Assembly: GCF_000308535.1 (NCBI RefSeq)
Contig: NZ_BAFW01000375.1
Location: 1-34,333 of the forward strand
DNA: 34,333 bases
Direction: 5' to 3'
DNA from: Nocardia cerradoensis NBRC 101014
GTDB lineage: Bacteria; Actinomycetota; Actinomycetes; Mycobacteriales; Mycobacteriaceae
Shown: in pieces, positions 33,401-34,333 of the stretch
How the letters are laid out: the number at the start of each line of letters is the position of its first letter
How positions within the stretch are numbered: position 1 is the first letter of the stretch
Position numbers and translations under genes: made by a program
The notes under the pieces: model-generated
Told to the model about the DNA's origin: nothing
The model's database searches: none
Seen by the model: the letters and a program-made list of their open reading frames with translations, nothing else

Positions 33401-34333
33401 GAGCGGGCGCAGCCCGAGCCGCTCCCAGCGTGCGATCGCGCTGCGGTCCAGATCGCCGGTCATACCACCGGCGGAATTCCACGGTCCCCACGCCAGCGAC
33501 ACCGCGGGCAGCCCCGCGGCCCGCCGGGCCTGGGCCAGCGCGTCGAGACAGGCGTTGGCGGCCGCATAGTTCGCCTGACCGGCCGATCCGATCGTCGCCG
33601 CGACGGAGGAGAACAGCACGAACGCCGAGAGGTCACCGGTGAGGTCGTGCAGGTGGCGGGCGGCGGCGGCCTTCGCGTCGAAGACCCGCCGCAGCTGCTC
33701 GGCGTCGAGTCCGGCGAGCGTGGCGTCGTCGAGCACACCGGCCGCGTGGATGACCGCGGTCAGCGGATGCTCGGGCGCGATCGAGCCGAGCAGCCCGCGT
33801 ACGGCCGCCCGATCGCCGACGTCACAGGCCGCCACCTCGACGGTGGCGCCGGCCTCCGCGAGGTCGGCGGCCAATTCCGTTGCACCGGGGGCATTCTCGC
33901 CTTGCCGGGATATCAGCAGCAGCCGGCGGACGCCGTGCGCGGAGACCAGGTGACGGGCGACAAGCGCACCGAGACCTCCGGTGCCACCGGTGATCAGAAC
34001 GGTGCCGTCGCCGAACGCGGGCTCCTGCGGGTGCTCGTCGCGCACCCGCGCCAGCCTGGGCACGAGTACCGCTGCGCGTCGCGCCGCGACCTGAGGCTCG
34101 TCCGCCGCGAGCACCACGTCGAGGACCGCCCGAGCGTCCCGGGCCGCGGCCGTCGAGTGGTCGGTGTCGACGAGGACGAACCGGCCCGGATATTCGGATT
34201 GAGCGCTGCGGATCAGCCCCCGGACGGCAGCCGCGGCGGGATCCGGCGTCTCGCCCGGCAGCGCGGCGCCGTTGCCCGTCATCACGATCAACCGGGTTTC
34301 GGCCAGGCGTTCTTCGGCCAGCCACGACTGCAC
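27446..34333 (-). CDS. PKS-A: modular type I polyketide synthase, 5' end outside window
   Basis: This gene extends a polyketide chain on ACP-bound intermediates in the cytoplasm. 2295 codons are visible and the start lies beyond base 34333. Domain order by visible residue: KR end (GGTGGLG near 115, catalytic Ser243 and Tyr256), ACP (Ser425 in GFDSLGG), KS (about 484-905, Cys653 in DTACSSS), AT (Ser1111 in GHSIG, then HAFHS), DH (His1413 and Asp1582), KR (starts near 1860, Tyr2005), ACP (Ser2172) and a C-terminal docking tail ending SDSELFDLIDEEFGPA. The space between DH and KR leaves no room for an ER. Both KRs have the LDD motif of B-type ketoreductases. The stop overlaps the start of the next gene (ATGA), so the two are probably co-transcribed and translationally coupled. 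The PKS identity is certain. The product is not known. Confidence 0.97.
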   Translation of the reverse strand: MQSWLAEERLAETRLIVMTGNGAALPGETPDPAAAAVRGLIRSAQSEYPGRFVLVDTDHSTAAARDARAVLDVVLAADEPQVAARRAAVLVPRLARVRDEHPQEPAFGDGTVLITGGTGGLGALVARHLVSAHGVRRLLLISRQGENAPGATELAADLAEAGATVEVAACDVGDRAAVRGLLGSIAPEHPLTAVIHAAGVLDDATLAGLDAEQLRRVFDAKAAAARHLHDLTGDLSAFVLFSSVAATIGSAGQANYAAANACLDALAQARRAAGLPAVSLAWGPWNSAGGMTGDLDRSAIARWERLGLRPLGDAEGLRLFDAAVGRGAAHAVAMRFDPAQLRREARHGVVPAALRGFLPRTADRPTDRPAAASGALGARLSEVPDSARAEVVLELVREHAAAVLGHASTADVDPGARFDALGFDSLGGVEFRNRLSKATGVQLPSTLVFDHPTADAVAALLRAKIEGTDSARPARAPRRARVDEPIAIVGMSCRFPGGVDSPEQLWDLVSSGTDATTEFPDDRGWDLARLIDPDPDKPGTVYSRGGGFLGAAGDFDAGFFGISPREALAMDPQQRLLLETSWEALERSGIDPMTLRGSDTGVFAGACASGYVDHVTGDLEGFRLTGTTHSVVSGRVAYVFGLEGPAVTIDTACSSSLVALHLACQALRQGETSLALAGGVTVAATPYLSVDFARQRGLSPDGRCKAFSAAADGVAFSEGVGVLVLQRLSDAQRQGHEILAVIRGSAVNQDGASNGLTAPNGPAQERVIGQALAAAGLTPADVDAVEAHGTGTPLGDPIEANALIAAYGRDRGDREPLRIGSIKSNIGHTVAAAGVGGVIKMVQALRHETLPPTLHAETPSPHVDWSAGDVRLLSRAEPWRAGTSVRRAGVSSFGVSGTNAHLIVEEAPAPQPPGSAPVADGPRLPMPWLVSAKSETALGAQAAKLRQWLDDHVDADPADVAYSLLTTRTHHEFRAVVLGGERDELLTGLSRLADGSIIPAVVSGSIRAGKTAFLFTGQGAQRAGMGAGLAAAFPVFAAALDEVCARFDPLLGCSLRQVMFTGHADDRDAAAPDGMLDRTRLTQPALFAFEVALYRLVESFGVVPDLLIGHSIGELAAAYVAGVWSLDDACALVAARGRLMDALPPGGAMLAIAASELDVAAAIEAFGDRVSLAAVNSPGAVVVSGDEELVAELDRQFSAEGRKTSRLRVSHAFHSARMEPMLAEFRTVADGITFHAPRIPLVSNVSGAIAGDEIVDPGYWTSQVRAAVRFAPGVDTLVAAGARRFLEIGPDAVLAAMTRQTLTEEVEQRSVVAAAARRDHDEVEQFLTMLAHAHTAGLAVDWNRLFAGRRASRIALPTYAFDHRRYWLEPPRADRAAASEHPLLTDVVRVADRDEWLFIGRLAQRTHPWLADHTTYGVVLVPSAALMEMLLVAGARIGCAAVEELTLEAPILPPAEGEVELQVLVREPDAMGRRSFTVHYRRTDGPDREWSRNASGVLSAEQLTDIGLVDMLRTEPWPPVDAEPVDTDWIPAQVARAAGLEYGPSFLGVEAAWRSGDTVFSEVALDGEVPTERFLVHPALFDMVMHAGLACLIWPDHRGNPAEGKLLFRWGATQIHRTAPVGSLRVMAVQRSSEAISVVAVDRDGNAVVTIDEVVMRSYDVQQFRATLSGGRAARYGMRWTTVDVAATAPLGSTVLLGTAGVSGIEERYPDQVALAARATAPEVVVWSEHAVLPGDSPRATRDRVKNALRVVREWLTDERVARSQLVVMTTRAATLPGEIPDAAAAAVWGLIRSAQTEYPGRIVLLDTDAAAISAGTVRAALTTGEPQLAVRGDHFLAPRLEPLSAHPAETVSFGDGTVLITGGTGGLGALLARHLVTAHGVRRLLLVSRRGDRADGAAELAADLSRLGAQVRIAACDVSDRAALRDLLAEETRDCPITGVVHTAGVLDDSAFHTLTDEGVDRVLAAKAEAAWHLHELTTGMDLSAFVLFSSIAGSIGSAGQANYAAANSFLDALALRRRAEGLPAVSLAWGPWQQDIGMTVVLDRTALARLERLGLAPLDRAEGLRLFDESLTAAEPAPVLVHLDTDTLRMEAHTGSIPAVLRGFVRTSGRTATASHGDVSLGQRLHGVAEEKRRGIVLDLVRENVAAVLGYGSADDIGVDRGFSELGFDSLGGVEFRNRLSKVTGLSLPSTLVFDYPTAAEVAGYLLAHTTVTAPQTPTSTGAPDDIARLEALLERIIAGGADSDRTVAGLRGVSDRLRGFLGGATSDGDYDDLEFTSDSELFDLIDEEFGPA
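27461..27466 (-). promoter_or_regulatory. Ribosome binding site of PKS-B
   Basis: GAGGAG on the minus strand lies eleven bases before the ATG at 27449, within the end of PKS-A. The spacing is a little long, which fits with translation also being coupled through the ATGA overlap. Confidence 0.6.
27690..32895 (-). other. Module 1 of the window (PKS-A): KS-AT-DH-KR-ACP, malonyl, predicted alkene
   Basis: KS Cys is at 32375-32377, with EAHGTGT and KSNIGHT present. AT Ser is at 31001-31003, with HAFHSARMEPM near 30700. DH His is at 30095-30097 in HTTYGVVLVP, and the second DH motif is FDMVMH with Asp at 29588-29590. KR Tyr is at 28319-28321 and its LDD motif is present. ACP Ser is at 27818-27820. 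The DH is the most divergent in the window: PSAALMEM replaces the usual PGTGFVEL. It still keeps the catalytic pair. Confidence 0.94.
32900..34333 (-). other. Partial module (PKS-A): end of a module, KR-ACP
   Basis: The KR structural half is cut by the window edge. The catalytic half has GGTGGLG, HAAGVLDD, Ser243, Tyr256 and the conserved GQANYAAAN stretch, so it looks active and B-type. The ACP Ser is encoded at 33059-33061. Whether this module also has a DH or ER cannot be seen. Confidence 0.95.

Noticed and set aside
27446..34333. A start codon for PKS-A at the window edge (GTG near 34333)
   Set aside because: The sequence there is mid-KR, so the gene must begin far upstream, outside the window.

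Overview
The window is one continuous piece of a modular type I polyketide synthase (PKS) locus. All genes lie on the minus strand, so transcription runs from base 34333 towards base 1. GC content is high by eye, codons mostly end in G or C, and the PKS genes have coiled-coil docking ends. This points to an actinomycete. I cannot assign a genus; Nocardia or a relative is only a guess.

Four giant genes sit head to tail. PKS-A (34333-27446) is cut off at its 5' end and holds the tail of one module (KR-ACP) plus a complete KS-AT-DH-KR-ACP module. PKS-B (27449-21966) is a single KS-AT-DH-KR-ACP module and overlaps A by the four bases ATGA. After a 54-base gap, PKS-C (21911-12192) carries a KS-AT-KR-ACP module and a KS-AT-DH-KR-ACP module. 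Two bases further on, PKS-D (12189 to beyond base 1) carries two KS-AT-DH-KR-ACP modules, a third KS and the beginning of a third AT. PKS-D is open over all 4063 codons visible, and its end lies outside the window.

Read colinearly, the genes give six complete elongation modules, one partial module at each edge, and six complete ATs that all carry the malonyl-type HAFH motif. There is no enoylreductase, methyltransferase, loading domain, KSQ or thioesterase. The predicted segment is an unmethylated chain: a diene from A and B, a free hydroxyl from the first C module, then a triene from the second C module and the first two D modules. This suggests a partly conjugated polyene polyol, perhaps the middle of a polyene macrolide, macrolactam or linear polyene. 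The starter unit, chain release and tailoring lie outside the window.

The docking ends fit the order A to B to C to D and appear to fall into two classes. The most unusual features are evolutionary. PKS-C and PKS-D are mosaics of nearly identical DNA blocks of about 100-310 bases, shared between ACP-KS junctions, AT cores and KS cores. These blocks have a codon style (wobble G, and TTG, TTT and GGT codons) unlike PKS-A and PKS-B. Three KRs share an atypical ADN signature where B-type KRs have LDD, and two DHs have Asp in place of the Gly of HxxxGxxxxP. I found no RNA genes, CRISPR arrays, insertion sequences or non-PKS genes.
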